64,000 nucleotides of DNA. It comes from Sulfuritalea hydrogenivorans sk43H (GTDB lineage Bacteria; Pseudomonadota; Gammaproteobacteria; Burkholderiales; Rhodocyclaceae). Of the stretch, positions 34,700-49,717 are shown one piece after another; the stretch's first letter is position 1, and each line of letters opens with the position of its first letter. The notes beneath the pieces are model-generated. The model was not told the origin of the DNA. It worked only from the letters and a program-made list of their open reading frames with translations, and searched no databases. The stretch lies in assembly GCF_000828635.1 (NCBI RefSeq), contig NZ_AP012547.1, positions 558,001-622,000 on the forward strand. The letters run 5' to 3'. Position numbers and translations under genes: made by a program.

Positions 34700-35217
34700 A
34701 GCTCCATCCATTTCTTCTTCTCTGCCCGCTCTTGCTGTTGGGTTGCGCTGCTGAAGAGCATCAGGATTTGCGGACCTGGATGCGCGAAGAGGCCAAGAGC
34801 ATGAAGGGCAAAGTGGCGCCCCTGCCGGAAATAACCGCGTTTCCGGTGGTTGCCTATGAAACAGAGACACTGACCCCGCCTTTCGCATCCGGCAAGATAG
34901 TGACGCTCGAGGCCGTTGCGGACAAGACGGCGCCGGATCGTACCCGGCCGCAGCAGCCGCTGGAAATCTTCCCGATCGAGGACCTCAAGGTGGTTGGCAT
35001 CATCACGGCAGGGACGGTGCCCTATGCCCTGATCCAGACTCCGCCGCCGAACAAGCCGAAGCACGTGCGCGTTGGTGAATACATGGGACGCAGCTTCGGC
35101 AAGATCACGGCGATCAGCAAGGACGGCGTTACGGTGCTGGAAACCGTCAAGGATGCGAACGGCGCATGGGTCGAGCAGGAAAAGGTGCTCATGGTGCCGA
35201 AAGAAGGAGGAAATTGA
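34696..35217 (+). CDS. pilP: Type IV pilus assembly lipoprotein PilP
   Basis: A 173-residue lipoprotein with lipobox LLLLGC (Cys17). A flexible segment binds PilNO (about 25-75). The C-terminal beta domain (about 90-170: LEIFPIEDLKVVGIITAGTV, then VRVGEYMGRSFGKITAISKD) binds the secretin PilQ. It connects inner-membrane PilNO with the outer-membrane pore. It starts 4 nt inside pilO and ends in TGATG overlap with pilQ. Confidence 0.95.
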   Translation: MKLHPFLLLCPLLLLGCAAEEHQDLRTWMREEAKSMKGKVAPLPEITAFPVVAYETETLTPPFASGKIVTLEAVADKTAPDRTRPQQPLEIFPIEDLKVVGIITAGTVPYALIQTPPPNKPKHVRVGEYMGRSFGKITAISKDGVTVLETVKDANGAWVEQEKVLMVPKEGGN

Positions 35218-37454
35218 TGAATAAAATCCACATTGCCGCCGTTGCCCTGGCCGGCTTTTTGTTTGGTCTGTGCGGTACAACGCTTGCAGCCGATAACTCG
35301 ATCAAGCAGATCCAGTTCAGCCGCACAGGCGACCAGATTCTGCTCAAGGTGCAGATGGCCGCACCGTTGAAGGCAATGCCCGGGAACTGGAGCGTCCTCG
35401 AGCCCCCGCGCGTCGTTATTGATTTTCCGGGAACCGACAATCAGTCGGGTCAGACAACGCAGCAGATTGCGACGGGCGATCTCAAGAGCCTGAATCTGGT
35501 CCAGACCGACAAATTGACGCGGCTGGTGCTTAACCTTTACCGGCCGACGAAGTTTTCGACCGAAATTGCCGGCGATGTCCTGTTCATCAAGCTGCAGTCG
35601 CAGAGCGTCCAGGCCAGCCAGGAGCCCGCGCCGAGCGTCTATCAGCCGACACAGCCGAGCGGCGGGGTCGCCGGTACCGCAGGCAAGCCTGTTGTGGCGG
35701 CTGATGCGGCCGCCATTCGCGACATCGTATTCCGCCGTGGCGAAGATGGTCAGGCAACGATTACCGTCGATCTGACCGATGGCACCGTACCCATAGACAT
35801 TCGTCGGACGGGTACCGGGCTTTCCATCGAGTTGCGCGACGTCGAGTTGCCCGAGCGCCTGCAGAATCGGAGAGACGTCAATGATTTCGCGACGCCGGTC
35901 AGCACGCTCACTTCGCGCGCCATGGGTAATCTGACGCGCCTCGAAGTTGCCGCCCGCGGACGCTGGTTTCATCAGGCCCATCTGGCGAACAACCAGCTCA
36001 CCATCGAAGTCAAGCCGATCCCGGCGGATGAAGCCAACAAGCTGGTTCAGAGCGGGCAGCAGGGGCAGAAGGTGTCGATCAATTTCTTCGGCGCCGATGC
36101 CGCCATGGTCTTGCGCACCCTGGCCGACATCTCGGGCAAGAATGTGCTGATCGATCCCTCGCTGAACGGCCGCACGGTTACCGCAAACCTCGACAACATT
36201 CCTTACGACCAGGCGCTGGAAATCATCATGGCGCAAGTCAATTCCGGCATGCGGGTGCGCAATGACATCGTTCTGTTCGGTGATCGGACCGTACTGCAAA
36301 AACGCGATCAGGACACGGCGGACGAGGCGACGCGGGCAAGCGATGTTGCGCCACTGGTGGCGGAAACCTTCAAGCTCAACTATGTCAAGACCGCGGACAT
36401 CGTTTCGCTGGTGAACAGCAGTTTCGCTTCCACCACTGCAACTGCGACAGGGGCCGCCGCTCCGCCGGCCGGTGGTGCGCCTGCAGCGGCAGCGGCGCCG
36501 GGTGCTGTTGCAACCGGCAGCCCGAGCAAGGGCATGCTTACCGCGCGCGGCGGCATCTCGGTGCACGACGCCACCAACCAGGTATTTGTCAGGGATACGG
36601 CGGCCGTGGTCGAGGCGATCCGTGAAGTCATCCGGAATGTGGATATCCCGCCCAAACAGGTGATGATCGAAGCGCGCATTGTCGAAGCGTCAACGGGTTT
36701 TGCCAATTCGCTGGGCGTGCGGATGAATGCCTTTAACTATCAAAAAAATGGGTATGTGATTCCAGGAACCAATACCCGGGGTGTGCTTTCCGTCTCCCCG
36801 TTGAATACTGGCAACAATATTGACATCTATGGAGCGGGCATTACCCCATCGCTTACTACGACCACCCAGATTTTCCGGCCCAGCTACACCTTGGCCGGGG
36901 CGGCCAATTTTGGCTTGATGCTGTTCAACAGCGCCGCCACAAAACTGATTTCGCTGGAGTTGCAGGCGGCGGAGAACGACACGCGCAACAAGACCGTTTC
37001 AGCGCCGAAGATTGTTACCCTGAATCGCAAGGCGGCGACCATCAACAACACTCAGCAGGTCACCATTCTGACGGGTGTCAATGCGACCACGGGTCTGCCG
37101 ATTTACCAGACTTTCTCGGCCCCGCTGACTCTGGGGGTTACGCCTTCGGTGAATCCGGACAACCGCATCAGTCTCGAACTGAACATTGCCAAGAGCACGA
37201 TCACCAATGCGACGACGGGCAGCCTCGACACCAATACCATCACCACCAGCGTGATTGTGGAAAACGGCGGTACCGTGGTGATCGGCGGCTTCGCCCGTGA
37301 ATCGGACATCACCACGCAGGACCGCGTTCCCTTCCTTGGTGATCTGCCCTACGTGGGCTTCCTGTTCAAGACCACGCAGAAGAGCCAGTCGCGCAGCGAA
37401 TTGCTCGTATTCATCACGCCGCGGATTGTCTCCGAAGCATTGACCGTGCGCTGA
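35217..37454 (+). CDS. pilQ: Type IV pilus secretin PilQ
   Basis: A 745-residue outer-membrane secretin. The signal peptide is MNKIHIAAVALAGFLFGLCG... (start 35217 with AAGGAGG upstream). Two AMIN domains bind peptidoglycan (about 30-130 and 165-275). N0/STN and N1 domains follow (about 290-480) with an Ala/Pro/Gly-rich linker (TATGAAAPPAGGAPAAAAAP). The secretin barrel occupies about 530-745 (VSAPKIVTLNRKAATINNTQ, VIVENGGTVVIGGFARES, and the end LLVFITPRIV). It forms the pore through which the pilus passes. Confidence 0.96.
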   Translation: MNKIHIAAVALAGFLFGLCGTTLAADNSIKQIQFSRTGDQILLKVQMAAPLKAMPGNWSVLEPPRVVIDFPGTDNQSGQTTQQIATGDLKSLNLVQTDKLTRLVLNLYRPTKFSTEIAGDVLFIKLQSQSVQASQEPAPSVYQPTQPSGGVAGTAGKPVVAADAAAIRDIVFRRGEDGQATITVDLTDGTVPIDIRRTGTGLSIELRDVELPERLQNRRDVNDFATPVSTLTSRAMGNLTRLEVAARGRWFHQAHLANNQLTIEVKPIPADEANKLVQSGQQGQKVSINFFGADAAMVLRTLADISGKNVLIDPSLNGRTVTANLDNIPYDQALEIIMAQVNSGMRVRNDIVLFGDRTVLQKRDQDTADEATRASDVAPLVAETFKLNYVKTADIVSLVNSSFASTTATATGAAAPPAGGAPAAAAAPGAVATGSPSKGMLTARGGISVHDATNQVFVRDTAAVVEAIREVIRNVDIPPKQVMIEARIVEASTGFANSLGVRMNAFNYQKNGYVIPGTNTRGVLSVSPLNTGNNIDIYGAGITPSLTTTTQIFRPSYTLAGAANFGLMLFNSAATKLISLELQAAENDTRNKTVSAPKIVTLNRKAATINNTQQVTILTGVNATTGLPIYQTFSAPLTLGVTPSVNPDNRISLELNIAKSTITNATTGSLDTNTITTSVIVENGGTVVIGGFARESDITTQDRVPFLGDLPYVGFLFKTTQKSQSRSELLVFITPRIVSEALTVR

Positions 37455-37473
37455 TCGAGTTCGTTGTCATGTG

Positions 37474-37505
37474 AAAGGGGCCGGCTTGTGCCGGCCCCTT
37501 TGTTT
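37474..37505 (+). terminator. Rho-independent terminator after pilQ
   Basis: The arms AAAGGGGCCGGC (37474-37485) and GCCGGCCCCTTT (37490-37501) form a 12-bp stem with loop TTGT, followed by GTTTT. The stem ends directly before aroK, so the pil and aro operons are separated. The TTG at 37505 inside this signal is not a credible start for aroK. Confidence 0.9.
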
Positions 37506-37525
37506 TGCACTGCTACAATTCGTCC

Positions 37526-38053
37526 GTGAATGCAAAGAACAATATCTATCTGGTGGGCATGCCGGGCGCGGGCAAGACAACGGTTGGCCGTCAGTTGGCG
37601 AGGCGCATGCAGCGCACCTTTGTCGATGCCGATCACGAGATAGAAACGCGCACCGGGGTCAGAATTCCCGTGATCTTCGACATCGAGGGCGAGCAGGGAT
37701 TCCGTGACCGGGAATCCAGGGTCATTGCCGAACTGGCCGATGAATCAAACCTGATCGTGGCTACCGGCGGCGGTGTCGTCCTGCGCCCGCAAAATCGCGC
37801 TGCGCTCCGGCAGGGGGGGACGGTAATCTACCTGCATGTGGCGCCGCGCCTGCTCTTCGAGCGCACCCGCCTCGATCCGAACCGGCCCTTGCTGCAGGTC
37901 GCCGATCCCATGCAGAAGATAGAGGAACTGTTTGCGGTACGCGATCCCTTGTATCGCGAGGTGGCGGATATCGTCATTACCAGCACGGGTGGCAGCATCA
38001 GTCATCTTGTAAAGCAGCTTGAACGGGAGCTGGCCAGACAATGCGCCGCTTGA
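37526..38053 (+). CDS. aroK: Shikimate kinase
   Basis: A 175-residue P-loop kinase that phosphorylates shikimate (fifth step of the chorismate pathway). Walker A is [11 protein letters not shown], the shikimate-binding DADHEIE and FRDRES segments are present, GGGVVLRP is the Gly-rich loop, and the LID contains [11 protein letters not shown]. The start is most likely GTG at 37526 ([11 protein letters not shown]), because the earlier TTG lies in the pilQ terminator. It overlaps aroB by 13 nt, the usual aroKB operon. Confidence 0.95.
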   Translation: MNAKNNIYLVGMPGAGKTTVGRQLARRMQRTFVDADHEIETRTGVRIPVIFDIEGEQGFRDRESRVIAELADESNLIVATGGGVVLRPQNRAALRQGGTVIYLHVAPRLLFERTRLDPNRPLLQVADPMQKIEELFAVRDPLYREVADIVITSTGGSISHLVKQLERELARQCAA

Positions 38054-39135
38054 ATCTTGACCTGGCTGAACGCAGCTACCCGATCCTGATCGATGGCGGC
38101 CTGCTTTCCCGCGCCGAGGAGATACTCCCGTTTCTGCGCACTCCGCGCATCGCGCTGGTCAGCAACACGACCGTCGCCCCGTTGTACATGGACGGACTCG
38201 TCAAGGCGCTTGAGAAAGTCGGCGTTGGCGTTACGCCGATCATCCTTCCCGATGGCGAGGCGTACAAGACCTGGGAGTCGCTCAACCAGATCTACGACGT
38301 CCTGCTGGCAACGCGATGCGACCGCAGCACGACCATTGTCGCCCTCGGCGGCGGCGTCATTGGCGATCTGGCGGGTTTCGCCGCCGCCACCTACCAGCGC
38401 GGAGTGCCTTTCATCCAGATACCGACCACCCTGTTGTCGCAGGTGGATTCCTCGGTGGGCGGCAAGACCGGCATCAATCATCCGCGCGGCAAGAACATGG
38501 TCGGCGCGTTCTGGCAGCCGAAGCTGGTGCTGGCCGATACCGATACTCTGAAAACCCTTCCGGATCGCGAACTGTCGGCGGGCATGGCCGAGGTGATCAA
38601 GTACGGGCTGATCCGCGACCTGCCCTTCCTCGACTGGCTGGAAGCCAACATGGACGGCCTTCTGGCGCGCGACGGCGAATTGCTCGCCCATGCCATCGAG
38701 CGATCCTGCATCAACAAGGCCGAAGTGGTGGCGGCGGATGAATTGGAGACCGCCAGGGAAGGCGGTCGCGCACTCCTGAATCTCGGCCACACTTTCGGCC
38801 ATGCGATTGAAACCGGCATGGGCTATGGCGAGTGGCTGCACGGCGAAGCGGTTGCCGCGGGGACCATGATGGCCGTCGAACTTTCGCGCCGCCTCGGCTG
38901 GTTGTGCGTCGCCGATGTCGAGCGTGTCCGCACGCTCCTGCAGCGCGCCGGTTTGCCCGTAAAAGGGGCGGATCTCGGCGCGGCACGCTATCTCGAACTG
39001 ATGTCCCACGACAAGAAGGTGATCGCCGGCAGCCTGCGGCTGGTCCTGCTGAAGTCGCTGGGCGATGCCGTGACCCATGCCGATGCGTCGCGCGAGGATA
39101 TTGTTGCCGCGATCGAAGCCTGTTGCCGTGCGTGA
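38041..39135 (+). CDS. aroB: 3-dehydroquinate synthase
   Basis: A 364-residue NAD+- and metal-dependent cyclase making 3-dehydroquinate from DAHP. Family blocks are [60 protein letters not shown] and [20 protein letters not shown], the last supplying metal-binding His. Length is normal. A stretch at 38217-38240 (VGVGVTP) resembles the dispersed repeat, but does not change the alignment length, so it may be native. Confidence 0.96.
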   Translation: MRRLNLDLAERSYPILIDGGLLSRAEEILPFLRTPRIALVSNTTVAPLYMDGLVKALEKVGVGVTPIILPDGEAYKTWESLNQIYDVLLATRCDRSTTIVALGGGVIGDLAGFAAATYQRGVPFIQIPTTLLSQVDSSVGGKTGINHPRGKNMVGAFWQPKLVLADTDTLKTLPDRELSAGMAEVIKYGLIRDLPFLDWLEANMDGLLARDGELLAHAIERSCINKAEVVAADELETAREGGRALLNLGHTFGHAIETGMGYGEWLHGEAVAAGTMMAVELSRRLGWLCVADVERVRTLLQRAGLPVKGADLGAARYLELMSHDKKVIAGSLRLVLLKSLGDAVTHADASREDIVAAIEACCRA

Positions 39136-40252
39136 TCTGGCTCCCTATGCCGTTGACGACGGCGCCAGTCGCGGCCGCGTCGTCCCGGAGCCGCGCCCGA
39201 AGGCTCGCAGCGAGTTCCAGCGCGACCGCGACCGCATCGTGCATTCCACCGCCTTTCGTCGTCTCGAATACAAGACACAGGTCTTCGTCAATCACGAAGG
39301 CGACCTGTTCCGCACCCGACTCACGCACAGCATCGAGGTCGCGCAGATCGCGCGCTCGATCGCGCGCGCACTGAATCTCAATGACGATCTGACCGAAGCC
39401 ATCGCACTGGCCCATGATCTCGGCCATACCCCCTTCGGCCACGCCGGACAGGATGCGCTGAACGAGTGCATGCAGGCGCACGGCGGCTTCGAGCACAACC
39501 TGCAAAGCCTGCGCATCGTCGATCGCCTTGAAGAGCGCTACGGTGCCTTTGACGGGCTCAACCTGATGTTCGAGACGCGCGAGGGCATCCTCAAGCACTG
39601 TTCACCGGCGAAAGCGCGCGAGCTGGGCGAACTGGGCCGGCGATTTATCGAGGGCCGCCGGCCGTCGCTGGAAGCGCAAATCTGCAATCTGGCCGACGAG
39701 ATTGCCTACAACAATCACGACGTCGATGACGGCTTGCGCTCGGGGCTGCTGACCCTGGAGCAACTTGAAGGGGTGAGTCTCTTTGCCCGCCATGCCGCTG
39801 AAGCGGACGCTGAATTCCCGAACATTTCGGGTCGTCGGCGCGTGCATGAAACCATACGCCGCATGATCGGCGCGCTGGTGACGGATCTGCTGGCCGAATC
39901 GGGGCGCCGCATCGCGGCGGCGGCGCCGCAAACCCTTGCCGAGGTGCGCGCCGCGCCGGCGCTGATTGCCTTCACCGACACCATGCAGGCGGAGAACCGG
40001 GCGCTCAAGGGTTTCCTGCGCGAGCATCTGTACCAGCACTATCAGGTGTTGCGGATGACCTCGAAGGCACGTCGCATCATTCACGATTTGTTCGGGGCAT
40101 TTGTCGGCGATCCGCGGTTGCTGCCACCGCAGTACCAGGAAATGGCGGCGACCGGGAGCGTCGAGCGTGCCACGGCCGACTATATTGCCGGCATGACCGA
40201 CCGCTATTCGATGAAGGAGCATCGCCGCCTGTTCTCGGTTGGCGAGTTGTGA
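39128..40252 (+). CDS. dgt: dGTPase-like HD-domain triphosphohydrolase
   Basis: A 374-residue protein of the deoxyguanosinetriphosphate triphosphohydrolase-like family. It has the signature [20 protein letters not shown], the first HD-domain His in [19 protein letters not shown], the metal-binding [17 protein letters not shown], and the later [18 protein letters not shown]. It hydrolyses dNTPs to deoxynucleoside and triphosphate, affecting nucleotide pools. The start is probably GTG at 39128 (MRDLAPYAV), inside the end of aroB. This aroB-dgt order is common in Betaproteobacteria. Confidence 0.93.
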   Translation: MRDLAPYAVDDGASRGRVVPEPRPKARSEFQRDRDRIVHSTAFRRLEYKTQVFVNHEGDLFRTRLTHSIEVAQIARSIARALNLNDDLTEAIALAHDLGHTPFGHAGQDALNECMQAHGGFEHNLQSLRIVDRLEERYGAFDGLNLMFETREGILKHCSPAKARELGELGRRFIEGRRPSLEAQICNLADEIAYNNHDVDDGLRSGLLTLEQLEGVSLFARHAAEADAEFPNISGRRRVHETIRRMIGALVTDLLAESGRRIAAAAPQTLAEVRAAPALIAFTDTMQAENRALKGFLREHLYQHYQVLRMTSKARRIIHDLFGAFVGDPRLLPPQYQEMAATGSVERATADYIAGMTDRYSMKEHRRLFSVGEL

Positions 40253-40341
40253 TGCCCCGATGCTGCGTTGCAGCGTCTTGAATTCGGCGGCTTTTGACGG
40301 TATATTTGCAAGTTCGTCCGCCGTGTTCGGCGGGCCATCCA

Positions 40342-40378
40342 AGGCCGGGGAGCGGCATCACCCCGGCTTTTTTGCCGG
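40342..40378 (+). terminator. Terminator or attenuator in the gltB leader
   Basis: GGCCGGGG (40343-40350) pairs with CCCCGGCT (40361-40368), followed by a T-run (40368-40373). The 3' arm can instead pair with GCCGG just after the T-run (CCGGC TTTTTT GCCGG, 40363-40378), which would break the terminator stem. It may only end the dgt transcript, or it may attenuate gltB, whose ATG is 24 nt further on. Confidence 0.6.
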
Positions 40379-40401
40379 CCGTATTCCCGAGGAAAGACAA
40401 G

Positions 40402-46493
<6,092 letters not shown>

Positions 46494-46500
46494 GCCCGCC

Positions 46501-47853
46501 TTGAACGTCGTCATCCTCGCGGCGGGGCAGGGCAAGCGGATGCGCTCCGACTTGCCTAAGGTGCTGCATCCGCTGGCGGGAAAAGCTTTGCTGGGCCACG
46601 TGCTCGACACGGCGCGCGAAATCGGCGCGACGAAAATCTGCGTGGTGTACGGCCACGGCGGCGAGCAGGTGCGCGCCGCCCTCGACGCTCCCGACCTGAC
46701 CTGGGCCTTGCAGGAGCCGCAACTCGGCACCGGCCATGCGGTGTTGCAGGCCCTGCCGCATCTTGCAATCGCCGTATCCCCCAAGGGGACTTCCTTCGGG
46801 GCGTCGCTAGCGCCGACTTTTACCCTGGTGCTCTACGGTGACGTGCCGCTGATTCGCGCGTCTACCCTGCGGCGTTTGATCGAGGCGGCGGGCGACGACT
46901 CGCTGGCCCTGCTGACCGCACATCTTGACGATCCGCACGGCTATGGCCGCATCGTCCGGGTCGACGGTCTCGTCACGCGCATCGTCGAGGAGAAGGATGC
47001 CGACGATGCCGAAAAGGCGATTCGCGAAATCAATACGGGAATCCTGGTGGCGCCCACCGCGGCGCTGGCGCGCTGGCTGCCCTCGCTGGGCAACCGCAAC
47101 GCGCAGGGCGAGTACTACCTGACCGACATCGTCGCCCTGGCGGTAGACGAAGGCATGCCGGTGGTGACCGCGCATCCCGATGCCGCCTGGGAAACCGAGG
47201 GCATTAACAGCAAGCTGCAACTCGCCGCCCTGGAGCGCGTGCATCAGCGCAACATCGCCGAACGGCTGATGGAAGCCGGCGTGACGCTGGTCGACCCGGC
47301 GCGCATCGACGTACGCGGCGAGCTGGTCTGCGGTCGCGATGTCAGCATCGATGTCAATTGCGTGTTCGAGGGCCGCGTCGTGCTCGGCGACGGTGTACAG
47401 GTGCGCGCCAACTGCGTGCTTGAAAATGCAGTGGTCGGCGCCGGCAGCATCGTCGGGCCCTTTGCCCGCCTGCGCCCCGGCACCGAGCTCGGTCGCGACG
47501 TGCATATCGGCAATTTCGTCGAAGTGAAGAATTCGACCATCGCCGACCACTCGAAAGCCAACCACCTTGCCTACATCGGCGATGCCACGATCGGCAGTCG
47601 CGTTAACGTCGGCGCCGGCACCATCACCTGCAACTACGACGGCGCCAACAAGTTCCGCACCGTGATCGAGGACGACGTCTTCATCGGCTCCGACACGCAG
47701 CTCGTGGCGCCGGTCACCGTCGGTCGCGGCGCCACGCTCGGTGCCGGCACCACGCTGACGCGCGATGCGCCGCCCGACCAACTGACGGTTTCGCGCGCGA
47801 AGCAGATGTCGATTCCCGGCTGGAAGCGACCCGTCAAGAAAAAGAAGGACTGA
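46501..47853 (+). CDS. glmU: Bifunctional GlmU with a 17-residue repeat-derived insert
   Basis: A 450-residue enzyme making UDP-GlcNAc. The uridylyltransferase domain starts [20 protein letters not shown] from a TTG codon at 46501 (the only start that gives the conserved N-terminus). The left-handed beta-helix acetyltransferase domain includes [20 protein letters not shown]. Residues 90-106 ([17 protein letters not shown]) are encoded exactly by a 51-nt copy of the dispersed repeat. They sit between [14 protein letters not shown] and [10 protein letters not shown], blocks that in other GlmU proteins are separated by only a few residues. It forms an operon with glmS. Confidence 0.95.
   Translation: MNVVILAAGQGKRMRSDLPKVLHPLAGKALLGHVLDTAREIGATKICVVYGHGGEQVRAALDAPDLTWALQEPQLGTGHAVLQALPHLAIAVSPKGTSFGASLAPTFTLVLYGDVPLIRASTLRRLIEAAGDDSLALLTAHLDDPHGYGRIVRVDGLVTRIVEEKDADDAEKAIREINTGILVAPTAALARWLPSLGNRNAQGEYYLTDIVALAVDEGMPVVTAHPDAAWETEGINSKLQLAALERVHQRNIAERLMEAGVTLVDPARIDVRGELVCGRDVSIDVNCVFEGRVVLGDGVQVRANCVLENAVVGAGSIVGPFARLRPGTELGRDVHIGNFVEVKNSTIADHSKANHLAYIGDATIGSRVNVGAGTITCNYDGANKFRTVIEDDVFIGSDTQLVAPVTVGRGATLGAGTTLTRDAPPDQLTVSRAKQMSIPGWKRPVKKKKD
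46768..46818 (-). repeat. Dispersed repeat, 51-nt long form, in glmU (reverse)
   Basis: The minus strand reads AGTCGGCGCTAGCGA, then a 27-nt module ending GTCCCCTTGGGGGA, then TACGGCGAT. The module sits at a different point in the 24-nt core than in the copies at 17113 and 29210, but has the same length and the same hairpin-like end. Confidence 0.8.
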
Positions 47854-47856
47854 GCC

Positions 47857-49686
47857 ATGTGCGGCATCGTCGCAGCCGTTGCCGAGCGCAACATTGTTCC
47901 GGTGCTGATCGAAGGCCTGACCCGGCTCGAATATCGCGGCTACGACTCGGCCGGCGTGGCCTTGCTCAACCCGACCCTGACGCGCCTGCGCAGCGTCGGC
48001 CGCGTCGCCGAACTGGCGGCGCAGGCGGCGGGGCAGGCGGCCCATCACGGCATTGCCCATACCCGCTGGGCGACGCATGGCGTGCCCTCGGAGCGCAACG
48101 CACATCCGCATGTCTCCGCCGGGCTGGCCGTGGTGCATAACGGCATCATCGAGAACTACGTCGAGCTGAAGCAGGAATTGATGGCGGAGGATTACGCATT
48201 CAGTTCCGATACCGACACCGAAGTCATCGCCCACCTGATCCAGCACACCCTGAAGTCGACGCCCGACCTGTTCGACGCCGTGCGCCTGGCCACGCTGCGC
48301 CTGATCGGCGCCTACGCCATCGCCGTAGTGCAGGAGTGGGACGACCGCATCGTTGTCGCCCGCCACGGCGCGCCGCTGCTGCTGGGCCTTGGTGAAGACG
48401 GCAATTACGCGGCGTCGGATGCCTCGGCCCTGTTGCAGGTCACGCGGCGCATGATTTACCTTGAAGACGGCGATGTCGCCGAACTCAAGCGTGATTCAAT
48501 TCGAATAGTCGGCGCTGGCGGTACGGCGATGAACGTACCGGCGGATCGCCCGGTGCATGAAAGCACGCTCTCGGCGGGCGACGTGGAGCTGGGCGACTAC
48601 CAGCACTACATGCAGAAGGAAATCTTCGAGCAGCCGCAGGCGCTGGCCGCCACGCTGGAAATGATCGGCGGCGCGCAGACGCTTACGCCCAACCTGTTCG
48701 GCGTCGCCGCCCCGGAAATGCTCGCCGGCGTGCGCTCGGTGCTGATCCTCGCCTGCGGCACCAGCTTCCATGCCGGCCTCGTCGCGCGCTACTGGATCGA
48801 GCAGCTGGCGGGGATCGGTTGCAGCGTGGAAATCGCCAGCGAGTATCGCTACCGCGTTTCCGTGCCGAATCCGGAACAGCTCGTGGTGGCGATTTCCCAG
48901 TCCGGCGAAACCGCCGACACACTGGCTTCGATCAAGCATGCCAAGGCGCTCGGCATGGGCCGCACGCTGGCGATCTGCAACGTACCCGAGTCGGCCATCG
49001 TGCGCGAATGCGCCTTGCGCTTTCTGACCCGGGCCGGACCCGAGATCGGCGTGGCGTCGACCAAAGCGTTTACCACCCAGCTGGCCGCGCTGTTCCTGCT
49101 CGCGGTGACGCTGGCCAAGCAGAACGGACGCCTCGCGCCGGAGCATGAGGCTGGACATCTAAAGGCACTGCGCCACCTGCCGGTCGCCGTGCAGAAAGTG
49201 CTGGCCCTGGAGCCCGACATCAAGGTCTGGGCCACGCGCTTTGCCGACAAGCACCATGCGCTGTTCCTCGGCCGCGGCCATCACTACCCGATCGCGCTGG
49301 AAGGCGCGCTGAAGCTCAAGGAAATCTCCTACATCCACGCCGAAGGCTATCCCGCGGGCGAACTCAAGCACGGTCCGCTGGCGCTGGTCGACAAGGACAT
49401 GCCGGTGATCAGCATCGCGCCCAACGATGCCCTGCTGGAAAAGCTCAAGTCCAACCTCAAGGAAGTCGCCGCGCGCGGCGGCGAACTGTATGTCTTCGCC
49501 GACGCCGATTCGGCGGTGGACGAGGAAGCGGGCGTCCATGTGCTGCGCCTGCCCGAACACTACGGCCTGCTATCGCCGGTGCTGCATGTGATTGCGCTGC
49601 AATTGCTGTCCTATCACGCGGCACTGGTGAAGGGCACGGATGTGGACAAGCCGCGCAACTTGGCGAAGAGCGTCACCGTCGAGTAG
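47857..49686 (+). CDS. glmS: Glucosamine-fructose-6-phosphate aminotransferase
   Basis: A 609-residue enzyme that makes glucosamine-6-phosphate from fructose-6-phosphate and glutamine. Cys2 ([12 protein letters not shown]) is the glutaminase nucleophile. [18 protein letters not shown] and [18 protein letters not shown] are the glutaminase blocks. Two SIS domains follow ([20 protein letters not shown] and [20 protein letters not shown]). It ends [11 protein letters not shown], the typical C-terminus. Residues 218-224 (VGAGGTA) come from the dispersed repeat in the linker before [18 protein letters not shown] precedes the ATG; no glmS ribozyme is expected or seen in the 3-nt gap. Confidence 0.97.
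   Translation: MCGIVAAVAERNIVPVLIEGLTRLEYRGYDSAGVALLNPTLTRLRSVGRVAELAAQAAGQAAHHGIAHTRWATHGVPSERNAHPHVSAGLAVVHNGIIENYVELKQELMAEDYAFSSDTDTEVIAHLIQHTLKSTPDLFDAVRLATLRLIGAYAIAVVQEWDDRIVVARHGAPLLLGLGEDGNYAASDASALLQVTRRMIYLEDGDVAELKRDSIRIVGAGGTAMNVPADRPVHESTLSAGDVELGDYQHYMQKEIFEQPQALAATLEMIGGAQTLTPNLFGVAAPEMLAGVRSVLILACGTSFHAGLVARYWIEQLAGIGCSVEIASEYRYRVSVPNPEQLVVAISQSGETADTLASIKHAKALGMGRTLAICNVPESAIVRECALRFLTRAGPEIGVASTKAFTTQLAALFLLAVTLAKQNGRLAPEHEAGHLKALRHLPVAVQKVLALEPDIKVWATRFADKHHALFLGRGHHYPIALEGALKLKEISYIHAEGYPAGELKHGPLALVDKDMPVISIAPNDALLEKLKSNLKEVAARGGELYVFADADSAVDEEAGVHVLRLPEHYGLLSPVLHVIALQLLSYHAALVKGTDVDKPRNLAKSVTVE
48507..48530 (+). repeat. Dispersed 24-nt repeat in glmS
   Basis: AGTCGGCGCTGG followed by CGGTACGGCGAT, read VGAGGTA at GlmS residues 218-224, in the interdomain linker. 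It is identical over its first 22 nt to the intergenic copy at 54178. Confidence 0.85.
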
Positions 49687-49717
49687 CCCCAGCCTGAATC
49701 CGGAGCGTACCGAGCCG

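Noticed and set aside
37505-37525. TTG start for aroK at 37505
   Set aside because: It lies within the pilQ terminator; GTG at 37526 gives the usual AroK N-terminus.
38217-38240. Repeat-like AGTCGGCGTTGG + CGTTACGCCGAT in aroB
   Set aside because: It is close to the core and in the usual frame, but AroB proteins have a segment of the same length here, so it may be native; not counted.
47581-47640. VNVGAGT in GlmU, which looks like the dispersed repeat
   Set aside because: This is the conserved acetyltransferase block of all GlmU proteins; the nucleotide match does not extend beyond the shared codons.
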